From Candidatus Zixiibacteriota bacterium (GTDB lineage: Bacteria; SM23-81): a stretch of DNA of 6,615 nucleotides. Position 1 is the stretch's first letter, and the number at the start of each line of letters is the position of its first letter. The position numbers and the translations under genes are program-made. Below, one piece after another: positions 1 to 6,487 of the stretch. The notes under the pieces are model-generated. The model was not told where the DNA came from and ran no database searches. It saw only the letters and a program-made list of their open reading frames with translations. The stretch spans positions 1-6,615 of the forward strand of contig DAOVRJ010000142.1 of NCBI GenBank assembly GCA_030628225.1, in the 5' to 3' direction.

Positions 1-4
1 GAAA

Positions 5-32
5 TTTTCACTCTGCATTTTTCATTTTGCAT
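5..32 (+). repeat. Heptad array, TTTKCAT family (copy 1)
   Basis: Four 7-bp units in register: TTTTCAC, TCTGCAT, TTTTCAT, TTTGCAT. The same family recurs at 6488-6515 in this orientation and at 4876-4917 in the reverse orientation. The array may begin before the window. Confidence 0.75.
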
Positions 33-130
33 TGGGGGCCACATCAGAGGGTATACAGGTATCCCTTTTAATTGAGTCGTTCACTATTACTGAGAGTTCC
101 CGGCGGAAAGATCCCCCAGTGGCCCCAGGG

Positions 131-180
131 CACGTTGGCCGCAGCCAGGGGGAAACCTCCCCCTCCCAACCCAACCACCC
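131..180 (-). repeat. G-rich hairpin element, inverted copy
   Basis: Read on the minus strand, this 50-bp segment aligns without gaps to 6519-6568 on the plus strand, with 42 of 50 positions identical by hand count. Its core is GGTTGGGTTGG followed by a six-base-pair hairpin with arms AGGGGG and CCCCCT (147-152 and 159-164). The arms are identical in the two copies, while the six-base loop differs at two positions (AGGTTT here, AAGTGT in the other copy). I do not recognise the element from any named family. No transposase is nearby. Confidence 0.65.
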
Positions 181-183
181 TAC

Positions 184-225
184 CGAGCGTGGAACGCGGA
201 ACTCGGAACGCGGAACTGGGAGTTA
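184..225 (+). repeat. Heptad array, GGAACKC family
   Basis: Six 7-bp units: CGAGCGT, GGAACGC, GGAACTC, GGAACGC, GGAACTG, GGAGTTA. The four central units differ only at their last two positions. The unit is close to the reverse complement of the CTCCGCG family at 263-348, so the two arrays face each other as an imperfect inverted repeat. Confidence 0.8.
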
Positions 226-262
226 AAAGCTAAAATCAGAACAAAAGGGAAGTGGGGTTACA

Positions 263-348
263 CTCCCAGCTCCGAGCTCCGCACTCCGAGTTCCCAGCTC
301 CGCGCTCAAAAAGCTCCGCACTCCGCGCTCCCAGCTCCGCGCTCAAGA
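263..348 (+). repeat. Heptad array, CTCCGCG family (longest array)
   Basis: Twelve 7-bp units with a single two-base interruption after the seventh. Typical units are CTCCCAG, CTCCGAG, CTCCGCA, CTCCGCG and CTCAAGA. The first four positions are nearly constant and the last three vary. It lies between the GGAACKC array and the 9-bp array, just upstream of the peptidase promoter. Confidence 0.8.
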
Positions 349-366
349 AACTCTCCAAACTCTCTC
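349..366 (+). repeat. Short 9-bp array, AACTCTCNN family (copy 1)
   Basis: Two 9-bp units, AACTCTCCA and AACTCTCTC, followed by a degenerate AACAGGAAA. The same family forms a five-unit array at 5118-5162 in the same orientation. Two units alone would be weak evidence; the second array makes the family credible. Confidence 0.6.
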
Positions 367-399
367 AACAGGAAATTTTATCATCCACAAAAAAGTCTC

Positions 400-428
400 T
401 TGACAACAGCACCATTCTCTGGTAAAAT
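400..428 (+). promoter_or_regulatory. Sigma70-type promoter of the C25 peptidase gene
   Basis: A perfect -35 hexamer TTGACA (400-405) is followed by a 17-base spacer and a TAAAAT -10 hexamer (423-428, one mismatch to TATAAT). Transcription would start near 435, giving an untranslated leader of about 140 nt before the start codon at 575. It is the best promoter match I found in the window, correctly oriented, and placed just after the repeat arrays end. Start-site mapping would settle it. Confidence 0.75.
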
Positions 429-445
429 GGAAATAAGCGGAGGTT

Positions 446-548
446 CTTTTTCGGTGACAAATTCGTTCAATTAACATCGGTGGGAAAAAGGTGGACAGGC
501 TCATCCCCTGCCGGATTTCCTACGGGGGATAGGCACATCCTTTTTCTC
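446..548 (+). promoter_or_regulatory. Structured 5' leader with competing stems
   Basis: The segment GGGAAAAAGG (482-491) can form a 10-bp stem, including one G-U pair, with CCTTTTTCTC (539-548). The enclosed sequence adds a second stem, ATCCCC (503-508) with GGGGAT (525-530). The same middle segment can instead pair through GAAAAAG (484-490) with CTTTTTC at 446-452. These two pairings exclude each other, as in attenuators and riboswitches. I compared it from memory with common riboswitch classes (cobalamin, TPP, c-di-GMP, fluoride, molybdenum cofactor) and none fits. A regulatory role is inference; the pairing potential is seen directly. Confidence 0.4.
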
Positions 549-563
549 AGCAATCATCTCCAG

Positions 564-569
564 AGGAGG
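564..569 (+). promoter_or_regulatory. Ribosome binding site of the C25 peptidase gene
   Basis: AGGAGG lies five bases before the ATG at 575 and fixes that codon as the start in preference to the in-frame ATG at 599, which lacks a comparable site. The sequence CTCC (558-561) could pair with GGAG (565-568) across an AGA loop and partly mask the site; this small stem is weak on its own. Confidence 0.8.
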
Positions 570-574
570 GTTTA

Positions 575-3500
575 ATGGATCAGGTAGTCGTGAGAGCGAT
601 GAAAGGCCACGTTCTGCTGCTGGGTTTTCTCTGCCTGCTCATCTCCGGCACCGTCGCGGCCGAAACGATGACCTTTGGCGATAGCTGGGGTGAGCCGGGC
701 TTTCAACTGGTCTCCCAGAGGGATAGCGGCGTGGAGATCGTTTACTCCATGGGCTCGCTGAGCATCGAGGAGGTGGACATCGAGGGAGAGACCATGCAGA
801 TTTTAGCCATTCCGGGCGTCTTTTTGCCCAACGACGAGGGCGCGCCCAATCTACCCGGCACCGGCAGGTACATAGCTTTTCCCCAGGGGGCCACGGCAAG
901 ACTGGAGATCGTGGAGACCCGCAGCCAAACTCTGCGGGACATGAACATAGCCCCGGCGCCGCCCATACCCCGGGAGGATGACGACTCGCCGCTGGTATAC
1001 CGTAAGGATGCGGACATCTACGGTGCCGACACCTTTTATCCCCGGGAGCCCATAGCCCTGTCGCGGCCGCTGAAGATGCGCGGCGTGGACGCGGTCATCG
1101 TGGGCATCACCCCCTTTCAATACAATCCCGTGGCCAGGGAGCTGAAGGTATACACCGACGTGCGGCTCAGGATCACCTTTGAGGACGGCAATGGCCGCTT
1201 CGGCGAGGACCGCTACCGCAGTCGCTATTGGGAACCGGTGCTGCAGGCCCACCTGCTCAACTACGATTCCCTGTCGGAGGTGGATTTCAGCCATCGTCAG
1301 GGAACCAAGGGTACCGGCTGTGAGTACGTGATAATCGTGCCCGATGATGCCGATTTCATCGCCTGGGCCGATACCATCAAGCACTGGCGGACCCGGCAGG
1401 GCATCTCCACGGAGGTGTTCACCCTCAACGAGACGGGCTCATCGGCATCGGCCATCGAGAGCTGGATCAACAATACCTACAACACCTGGGACATACCGCC
1501 GGTGGCTGTCTTGCTGCTCTCCGATTATCCCGGCTCGGGGAAGGCCTACGGCATCACCTCGCCCATCTGGGACAGCTACTGCGTCTCGGACAACATCTAC
1601 GCCGATGTGGACGGGGACGATCTGCCGGAGATGAACTTCGCCAGGATCTGTGCCCGGGACGGTTCTGATCTGGAGCGGATGATCAACAAGTTCCTGAACT
1701 ACGAGCGCAGCCCCTATACCGACGCCGGTTTTTACGACCACCCGGTGTGTGCCGGGGGCTGGCAGTCCGACCGCTGGTTCATCCTCTGCTCGGAGGTCAT
1801 CTACGGGTTTTTGGCCAACGTGCACGGCAAGTCCCCTGTACGGGAGTACGCCATCTATTCCGGGACCCCGGGCAGCGTTTGGTCCACCAACCCAAACACA
1901 GGTATGATCGTGGACTACTTCGGGCCCAGCGGGCTGGGCTACATCCCGGCCACCCCGGAGCATCTCACCGACTGGGGAGCCAGCGCCACCCGGATGAACA
2001 ATGACATCAACTCCGGGTGCTTCATCGTCCAGCACCGGGATCACGGGGGCGAGACCGGATGGGGTGAGCCCGATTACGATAACGCTGACCTGGACAATTT
2101 AACCAACACCATGCTGCCCTTCGTTTTCTCCATCAACTGCCTCACCGGCATCTACAACTGGGGCAGCGAGTGCTTCGTGGAGAAGTTCCACCGCATCGAG
2201 CATGGCGCTCTGGGACTCATCGGGGCCAGCGAGAGCTCCTTTTCCTTTGTGAACGACACCTTTGTCTGGGGTATGTATGACTGCATGTGGCCGGAGTTCG
2301 ACCCGGGCTATCCTTCAGGAAAGAACACCGGGCCGGATGATCTGCGCCCCGGTTTCGCCAATGCATCGGGGAAATACTACCTGCAGGCCTCCAGTTGGCC
2401 TTACAACCCCGACTACAAGGACTACACCTACCACCTGTTTCACACTCATGGAGACGCCTTCACCACCCTGTACTCGGAGGTGCCGCAGAGCCTGACGGTG
2501 AGCTATCCAGGCGTACTGTACCTCGGGGCCATGTCCTTCCCGGTCACCGCCGACGAGGGCTCGGTCATCGCCCTGACCGTGGACGGGCAGATCATCGGCA
2601 CGGCCGACGGGACCGGCGGAACCGTCAGCGTGCCCATCACACCCCAGACCACCCCCGGTACCATGCTGGTCACCATCACCAAGTACAACTACTACCGCTA
2701 CGCCCAGTCGGTTCCGGTGCTGCCGCTGGAGGGACCCTTCGTGGTGCGCTACAAGCACGACGTGGACGACGATCTGTTAGGAGGCTCCAGCGGGAACGGG
2801 GACGGCGTCGTCAACCCGGGAGAGACCATCGAGCTTTTCCCCTTCTGGGTGATGAACTACGGGGTGGACACCGCCTTCACGGTCGGTGGCGCCCTCTATC
2901 TGGAGATCGCCGACCCATACGTGAGTCTCATCGATTCGCTGGACGACTACGGAACAATAGCCCCCGACGACTCGGCCCTGGGCGCCACCGGCTTTGTTTT
3001 CGAGGTGGACATGGGCGCTGCGGAAGGCCACAGGATCGATTTTCTGCTGAGCTGCACCGATGGCGACTCCGTCTGGAACTCATACTTCAGCGAGCTGGTG
3101 CGGGCCCCGGTCCTGGAATATGTCTCCAATGCGATCGACGACAGCGCAGGTGGCAACGGGGATGGCCGGATCGATCCCGGCGAGACGGTGGATCTGACCG
3201 TGACCATCGAGAACAGCGGAGGGGCAGGGGCCACGGGGATCGCCGGGACCCTGGTGTCTCTGAATCCATACGTGAGTGTTACCACCGCCCAGACCAGCTT
3301 CCCCGACCTGGATCCCGGAGATGAGATCGCCTCCCTGACCGATCTCACCATCTACCCGGATCCCCTTTGTCCGACGCCATCTCAGGCATCCCTGGAGCTC
3401 ACCTTGAGTGAGGCCAGAGGCTTCACCTTCGTGGATACCTTCACAGTTCGCATCGGCATGAAGCAGATCCTGTTTGTGGACGATGACGCCGGCGGTTCCT

Positions 3501-4810
3501 TTGAGACGTACTTCACCATCGCTCTTGACGCACTGGCTGTTGAGTATGATGTTTGCACAGGATCTGTTAGCCTGGAGGTCATGGAGGAGTACATCACCGT
3601 GATCTGGAACACAGGGGAGGATTATACCAGCACCCTCAATTCCTCTGACGAGGCCAACCTGATGGCCTACCTGGACGGCGGGGGCACCCTGTTTCTCTCC
3701 AGCCAGGACTACCTGTACGACATAGGTTCGCCCACCACCTTCTCGTCCAATTATCTGCACGTCTCCTCGTGGACCAACGACGTGGGTGTGGACGCCGTAG
3801 CGGGCACTCCCGGTGATCCTATCACCGACCGCCTGAGCTACACCCTCTCATATCCCCTTTACAACTGGTCCGACAGGATCGTTCCGCATGCCTCGGCGGC
3901 GCCGATCTTTGACATCACCGCCTCCAAGAGCAGCGAGCCGCTGCGGCCGCCGAAGGACGGAATTCCCCCGGATTTCGGAGATGCGCCGCCGCCCGGTCCC
4001 GGGAAGCAGACTTACTGTGCGCTTCGCTTTCCGGCAGAGGGAGACAGCGCTTACCAGGTGGTCTTCATGGCCATTCCCTTCGAATCCGTGCCCACGGCGG
4101 GAGATCGCCAGGAGCTGATGGAGAGGATCCTCGACTGGCTCCAGGGCGACAGAGACCCGCCGCTGGTTTCCGTGATCGTGCCCAACGGAGGAGAGGTCTG
4201 GGATGTGGGCAGCAAGCAGGATATCAGCTGGACGGCCACAGACCCATCGGGCATCAGCTCGATATCCCTGTATCTCTCTCTGGACGGGGGAGAGACCTTT
4301 GCGCACACCATCGCTCTGGGAGAGCATAACACACCGCCCTTTAGCTGGGTAGTCCCGCCCCTGCTCTCCGACAGCGCCGTGGTTAAAGCAGTCGCCTACG
4401 ACGCCCACTCGAACGAGGGTTGGAATGTGAGCGACAGCCTGTTCGCCATCGCCGATCTGAGTGCCCCCACGGATGTGCAGGATCTCTCGGTGGCCATTGA
4501 ATCCGGGGCCAAGTCCTTCAGCGGAGACATACGACTGTGGTGGAGCCCGGTTGAGGATAATGTGGGGGTGGATTATTACGTGGTCTATCGTGGTCTGGTG
4601 CCGATCCTTTTGGGCGACTCCATCGCCGCCCCGGCGGAGACCACCTACCTGGATGTGGGGGCAGTGGGCGACACTCTGGTGAATTACTACTACGTGGTCA
4701 AAGCCACCGATGCCGTGGGCCACAAATCCGGCGACTCCAACCATGTGGGCGAGTTCGATGTGCCCCTGACAAATATGGAGCCCCCCGAACCTCCCAAGAT
4801 CAGCCGGTAG
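575..4810 (+). CDS. Secreted gingipain-like (family C25) cysteine peptidase, multidomain
   Basis: This is a 1411-residue exported endopeptidase precursor. Residues 1-29 form a Sec signal peptide (hydrophobic 12-24, likely cleavage after VAA at 27-29). Residues 30-245 resemble the C25 propeptide, with LPGTGRYIAFPQGA at 93-106. The catalytic domain spans about 250-640. The likely dyad is His490 in HGGETGW and Cys522 in SINCLTG, 32 residues apart; in gingipain RgpB, His211 and Cys244 are 33 apart. SDNIYADVDGDDLPE (338-352) is a typical C25 segment before the active site. Two tandem beta-sandwich domains follow (about 722-842 and 845-960), each starting with an NGDG...PGET loop that probably binds calcium. 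Then come a glutamine-amidotransferase-like domain (about 963-1190, LFVDDD), an Ig-like domain (1194-1290, PNGGEVW) and a fibronectin III-like domain (1295-1390). The C-terminus ends in a short proline-rich tail with no recognisable type IX sorting domain, cell-wall anchor or membrane segment. Cleavage specificity cannot be read from the sequence. The peptidase family is secure; the boundaries of the later domains are approximate. Confidence 0.9.
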   Translation: MDQVVVRAMKGHVLLLGFLCLLISGTVAAETMTFGDSWGEPGFQLVSQRDSGVEIVYSMGSLSIEEVDIEGETMQILAIPGVFLPNDEGAPNLPGTGRYIAFPQGATARLEIVETRSQTLRDMNIAPAPPIPREDDDSPLVYRKDADIYGADTFYPREPIALSRPLKMRGVDAVIVGITPFQYNPVARELKVYTDVRLRITFEDGNGRFGEDRYRSRYWEPVLQAHLLNYDSLSEVDFSHRQGTKGTGCEYVIIVPDDADFIAWADTIKHWRTRQGISTEVFTLNETGSSASAIESWINNTYNTWDIPPVAVLLLSDYPGSGKAYGITSPIWDSYCVSDNIYADVDGDDLPEMNFARICARDGSDLERMINKFLNYERSPYTDAGFYDHPVCAGGWQSDRWFILCSEVIYGFLANVHGKSPVREYAIYSGTPGSVWSTNPNTGMIVDYFGPSGLGYIPATPEHLTDWGASATRMNNDINSGCFIVQHRDHGGETGWGEPDYDNADLDNLTNTMLPFVFSINCLTGIYNWGSECFVEKFHRIEHGALGLIGASESSFSFVNDTFVWGMYDCMWPEFDPGYPSGKNTGPDDLRPGFANASGKYYLQASSWPYNPDYKDYTYHLFHTHGDAFTTLYSEVPQSLTVSYPGVLYLGAMSFPVTADEGSVIALTVDGQIIGTADGTGGTVSVPITPQTTPGTMLVTITKYNYYRYAQSVPVLPLEGPFVVRYKHDVDDDLLGGSSGNGDGVVNPGETIELFPFWVMNYGVDTAFTVGGALYLEIADPYVSLIDSLDDYGTIAPDDSALGATGFVFEVDMGAAEGHRIDFLLSCTDGDSVWNSYFSELVRAPVLEYVSNAIDDSAGGNGDGRIDPGETVDLTVTIENSGGAGATGIAGTLVSLNPYVSVTTAQTSFPDLDPGDEIASLTDLTIYPDPLCPTPSQASLELTLSEARGFTFVDTFTVRIGMKQILFVDDDAGGSFETYFTIALDALAVEYDVCTGSVSLEVMEEYITVIWNTGEDYTSTLNSSDEANLMAYLDGGGTLFLSSQDYLYDIGSPTTFSSNYLHVSSWTNDVGVDAVAGTPGDPITDRLSYTLSYPLYNWSDRIVPHASAAPIFDITASKSSEPLRPPKDGIPPDFGDAPPPGPGKQTYCALRFPAEGDSAYQVVFMAIPFESVPTAGDRQELMERILDWLQGDRDPPLVSVIVPNGGEVWDVGSKQDISWTATDPSGISSISLYLSLDGGETFAHTIALGEHNTPPFSWVVPPLLSDSAVVKAVAYDAHSNEGWNVSDSLFAIADLSAPTDVQDLSVAIESGAKSFSGDIRLWWSPVEDNVGVDYYVVYRGLVPILLGDSIAAPAETTYLDVGAVGDTLVNYYYVVKATDAVGHKSGDSNHVGEFDVPLTNMEPPEPPKISR

Positions 4811-4834
4811 GAAGAGGGAAGATCGCATATAAGC

Positions 4835-4869
4835 AAAGTCGGCAGTAGGCAGTCGGCAGTAAGCAGTAA
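4835..4869 (+). repeat. Heptad array, GCAGTNN family
   Basis: A degenerate unit AAAGTCG is followed by GCAGTAG, GCAGTCG, GCAGTAA and GCAGTAA, five units in perfect 7-bp register. The first five positions are constant in the last four units. It starts 25 bp after the peptidase stop codon. Confidence 0.85.
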
Positions 4870-4875
4870 TTGAAA

Positions 4876-4917
4876 TGCAAGATGAAAAGTGCAAAGTGAA
4901 AAATGCAAAATGGAAAA
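4876..4917 (-). repeat. Heptad array, TTTKCAT family (copy 2, reverse orientation)
   Basis: Six units on the plus strand: TGCAAGA, TGAAAAG, TGCAAAG, TGAAAAA, TGCAAAA, TGGAAAA. C and A alternate at the third position. On the minus strand this is the same family as the arrays at 5-32 and 6488-6515. Confidence 0.85.
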
Positions 4918-4940
4918 AGCAGTTGAACTTTGCCTTTACG

Positions 4941-4968
4941 AATCCCGGATCCCGAACCCCGGTTCCCA
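4941..4968 (+). repeat. Heptad array, RATCCCG family
   Basis: Four units: AATCCCG, GATCCCG, AACCCCG, GTTCCCA. The last is degenerate. The unit resembles the reverse complement of the GGAACKC family at 184-225, so the two may share an origin. Confidence 0.7.
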
Positions 4969-4976
4969 GTAATTCC

Positions 4977-5004
4977 TCGAGTCTCCAGTCTCGAATCTCT
5001 AGTC
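4977..5004 (+). repeat. Heptad array, TCNAGTC family
   Basis: Four units: TCGAGTC, TCCAGTC, TCGAATC, TCTAGTC, then a partial TCGG. One further TCGAGTC plus TCGG occurs at 5044-5054. The family resembles the TCGAGAT array upstream of the mrp-type gene at 6436-6463. Confidence 0.8.
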
Positions 5005-5015
5005 TCGGCCTTTAA

Positions 5016-5029
5016 CCAGGATCCAGGAT
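5016..5029 (+). repeat. Heptad pair, CCAGGAT family (copy 1)
   Basis: Two identical CCAGGAT units, followed by CGG and a run of five T. The same unit forms a four-unit array at 5079-5106. Confidence 0.6.
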
Positions 5030-5078
5030 CGGTTTTTGTTTTCTCGAGTCTCGGTTTTTGCATTGTCTTTGACTCTAT

Positions 5079-5106
5079 CCAGCATCCAGGATCCAGTATC
5101 CAGGAT
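5079..5106 (+). repeat. Heptad array, CCAGGAT family (copy 2)
   Basis: Four units in register: CCAGCAT, CCAGGAT, CCAGTAT, CCAGGAT. Only the fifth position varies. Confidence 0.85.
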
Positions 5107-5117
5107 CTGCCTTTCCA

Positions 5118-5162
5118 GACTCGCTAAACTCCCTCAACTCGCCCAACTCTCTAAACTCTTTC
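5118..5162 (+). repeat. 9-bp array, AACTCNCNN family (copy 2), overlapping a stop codon
   Basis: Five 9-bp units: GACTCGCTA, AACTCCCTC, AACTCGCCC, AACTCTCTA, AACTCTTTC. The last unit runs two bases into the stop codon (5161-5163, minus strand) of the Mrp-type gene. The repeat therefore begins exactly where coding constraint ends. It belongs to the same family as 349-366. Confidence 0.8.
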
Positions 5163-6408
5163 AATGATCGCAGATGTTATCGCCTGTCTCCAGCGTGCCG
5201 TCCAGATACTTGCCGACCAGCTCATCGGGCGTTAGAGAGGGGGCACCGATGAGCACGTGGATGCCATGTTCCTCAAAGTGCCCCTGGGCCCGCTGGCCCA
5301 TCCCCCCGGCGATGATCATGTTGGCCCCCTGCTCATGGAGCCATTTGGGCAGAACCCCCGGCTCGTGCGCCGGTGGGTTGGCCAAGGTGGTCTGGACGAT
5401 CCGGCCATCGGCCACCTCCACCAGGGCGAATTGCTCACAGTGACCGAAATGCATGGCCAGCTTCCCCTGGGCCAGGGGTATGGCGATTTTTATCGTCGCA
5501 CCATCTCTTTTCTGCGAAACTTCTGCCTCGGGCTTGTTCGCAGAAAAGCTCTCTTTATTCTTCGGCTCGCCCATGCCGGCTAAAAGAGTCCGGATAACCC
5601 CTTCAAAGGCCCTGGCCGTTTCGGTTTCGGAATATTCCGAAACAAAGGGCACTCCCTTATCCGAAGCCTCTACCACCTGTGGATCCATGGGAATCATACC
5701 CAGAAAGGGCACATTCATCTCCATGGCCATCCGCTGACCGCCGCCCTTTTTGAAGACCTCGATCTCCTTGCCGCAGTGAGGACAGATCAGCCCGCTCATA
5801 TTCTCGATCACGCCCAGCACGGGCATCTTCACCTGGCGACAGAAGGTGATGGACTTGCGCACGTCGATGATCGATAGGTCCTGTGGACTGGTCACCACGA
5901 TGGCCCCATCCAGGTTGGGGATGAGCTGGGCCACCGAAAGGGGCTCGTCTCCCGTGCCCGGAGGGGAATCGATGATCAGGTAATCCAGCTCGCCCCACTC
6001 CACGTCCTTGAGAAACTGCTTGATGGCTCCCATCTTCAGAGGGCCCCGCCAGATAACCGCCATATCCTTATCCCTCAGCAGAAAACCCATGGACATCACC
6101 TTGATATTGGTGGCCACCTCGATGGGGTAGATAGTTTCCTGACCCATCCGGGGCACCTGATCCTCGATGCCCAACAGCTTGGGGATGCTGGGACCGTGAA
6201 TGTCGACGTCCAGCAGCCCCACCTGGTGCCCGTCCTGGGCCAGGGTGATGGCCAGATTTGCGGCCACGGTGCTCTTGCCCACGCCGCCCTTGCCGCTGAG
6301 CACCATGATCTTTTGCTTGATTTTACCCATTCTCTGATTCAGGGCCTCCTGGTCCAGCTCCTGCTGTTTCTTGAAATCCTGGGTTTGTTGATCAACCTTT
6401 GCGTTCAT
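5161..6408 (-). CDS. Mrp/NBP35-family iron-sulfur carrier ATPase fused to a NifX/NifB-like domain
   Basis: This 415-residue cytosolic protein probably binds and delivers [4Fe-4S] clusters to apo-enzymes using ATP. Residues 32-275 are the Mrp (ApbC) P-loop ATPase: deviant Walker A SGKGGVGKS at 38-46 with the extra lysine K40, DVDIHGPS at 67-74, and LIIDSPPGTGDE at 144-155. The family's CxxC that bridges a cluster between two subunits is Cys209 and Cys212. Residues 1-30 are polar, Gln-rich and probably helical. A charged linker (about 279-304) leads to a dinitrogenase iron-molybdenum cofactor domain (about 305-405, NifX/NifB C-terminal type) with HFGHCEQF at 320-327. The tail ends in NICDH, whose Cys413 and His415 could also bind metal. 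In the family such fusions occur in anaerobes without nitrogenase, so a role in nitrogen fixation should not be assumed. The ATG at 6408 is supported by AAAGGAG five bases upstream. The gene converges on the peptidase gene and has no visible operon partner here. The family is secure; the client protein is unknown. Confidence 0.93.
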   Translation of the reverse strand: MNAKVDQQTQDFKKQQELDQEALNQRMGKIKQKIMVLSGKGGVGKSTVAANLAITLAQDGHQVGLLDVDIHGPSIPKLLGIEDQVPRMGQETIYPIEVATNIKVMSMGFLLRDKDMAVIWRGPLKMGAIKQFLKDVEWGELDYLIIDSPPGTGDEPLSVAQLIPNLDGAIVVTSPQDLSIIDVRKSITFCRQVKMPVLGVIENMSGLICPHCGKEIEVFKKGGGQRMAMEMNVPFLGMIPMDPQVVEASDKGVPFVSEYSETETARAFEGVIRTLLAGMGEPKNKESFSANKPEAEVSQKRDGATIKIAIPLAQGKLAMHFGHCEQFALVEVADGRIVQTTLANPPAHEPGVLPKWLHEQGANMIIAGGMGQRAQGHFEEHGIHVLIGAPSLTPDELVGKYLDGTLETGDNICDH

Positions 6409-6413
6409 CGGTG

Positions 6414-6420
6414 CTCCTTT
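6414..6420 (-). promoter_or_regulatory. Ribosome binding site of the Mrp-type gene
   Basis: On the minus strand AAAGGAG lies five bases before the ATG at 6408 and supports that start. I could not identify a convincing -35/-10 pair between this site and the heptad arrays upstream, so the promoter may be weak, non-sigma70, or inside the arrays. Confidence 0.75.
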
Positions 6421-6435
6421 GTGAAAAACCGTTTA

Positions 6436-6463
6436 TCGAGATTCGAGATTCGAAATTCGAGAC
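6436..6463 (+). repeat. Heptad array, TCGAGAT family
   Basis: Four units: TCGAGAT, TCGAGAT, TCGAAAT, TCGAGAC, then a partial TCG. It starts only 28 bp upstream of the Mrp-type start codon, so any promoter for that gene must lie within or beyond it. Confidence 0.85.
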
Positions 6464-6487
6464 TCGTAAGGGCTTTGGAATCTTCAA

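Larger units (their letters stand above)
1..574. other. Gene-free upstream region (repeats, promoter, leader)
   Basis: No open reading frame here looks real: the one running from about 32 to 226 crosses a hairpin element and a heptad array and has a low-complexity product. The region holds, in order, a TTTKCAT-type heptad array, an unexplained stretch at 33-130 in which I see no structure, an inverted G-rich hairpin element, two facing heptad arrays, a 9-bp array, a promoter, and the structured leader of the peptidase gene. The AT-rich part from about 367 onward contrasts with the GC-rich repeats before it, which fits a change from repeat DNA to a functional promoter region. Confidence 0.75.
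4811..5160. other. Convergent intergenic spacer filled with short tandem repeats
   Basis: This 350-bp gap lies between the stop codons of two genes that read toward each other. It holds no credible gene: open frames crossing it encode only frame-shifting repeat peptides such as CIFHFALF. It is occupied by five heptad families and one 9-bp family, listed separately. I see no strong GC-rich hairpin followed by a T-run on either strand, so intrinsic termination of either gene is not evident. The T-runs at 5033-5037 and 5055-5059 follow only weak four-base stems. Confidence 0.8.

Noticed and set aside
32-226. A 64-codon plus-strand open frame near the left edge.
   Set aside because: It crosses the inverted G-rich element and the GGAACKC array, and the product is Ser/Pro/Arg-rich with no recognisable feature or ribosome binding site.
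5-366. A CRISPR array in the repeat-rich left region.
   Set aside because: The units are 7 and 9 bp long and tandem without unique spacers, unlike CRISPR repeats of about 23-47 bp, and no cas gene is present.
575-634. A lipoprotein signal at the N-terminus of the peptidase (Cys20).
   Set aside because: The residues before Cys20 (GFL) do not fit a lipobox, and a normal VAA cleavage site follows at 27-29.
3848-4894. A 348-codon open frame on the minus strand opposite the peptidase gene.
   Set aside because: It is a shadow of the GC-rich coding strand. The plus-strand frame has clear family motifs throughout, while this one has none.
5016-5060. An intrinsic terminator between the convergent genes.
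   Set aside because: T-runs are present at 5033-5037 and 5055-5059, but the preceding stems are at most four base pairs with small loops, and the sequence is explained by heptad repeats.
4800-5063. An 87-codon minus-strand open frame with a start codon, and similar frames across 4690-4908 and 4930-5127.
   Set aside because: The products are translations of heptad arrays (for example CIFHFALF and LPTAYCRL). Because seven is not a multiple of three, the arrays read through all frames and give repetitive pseudo-peptides. No ribosome binding site or domain is seen.
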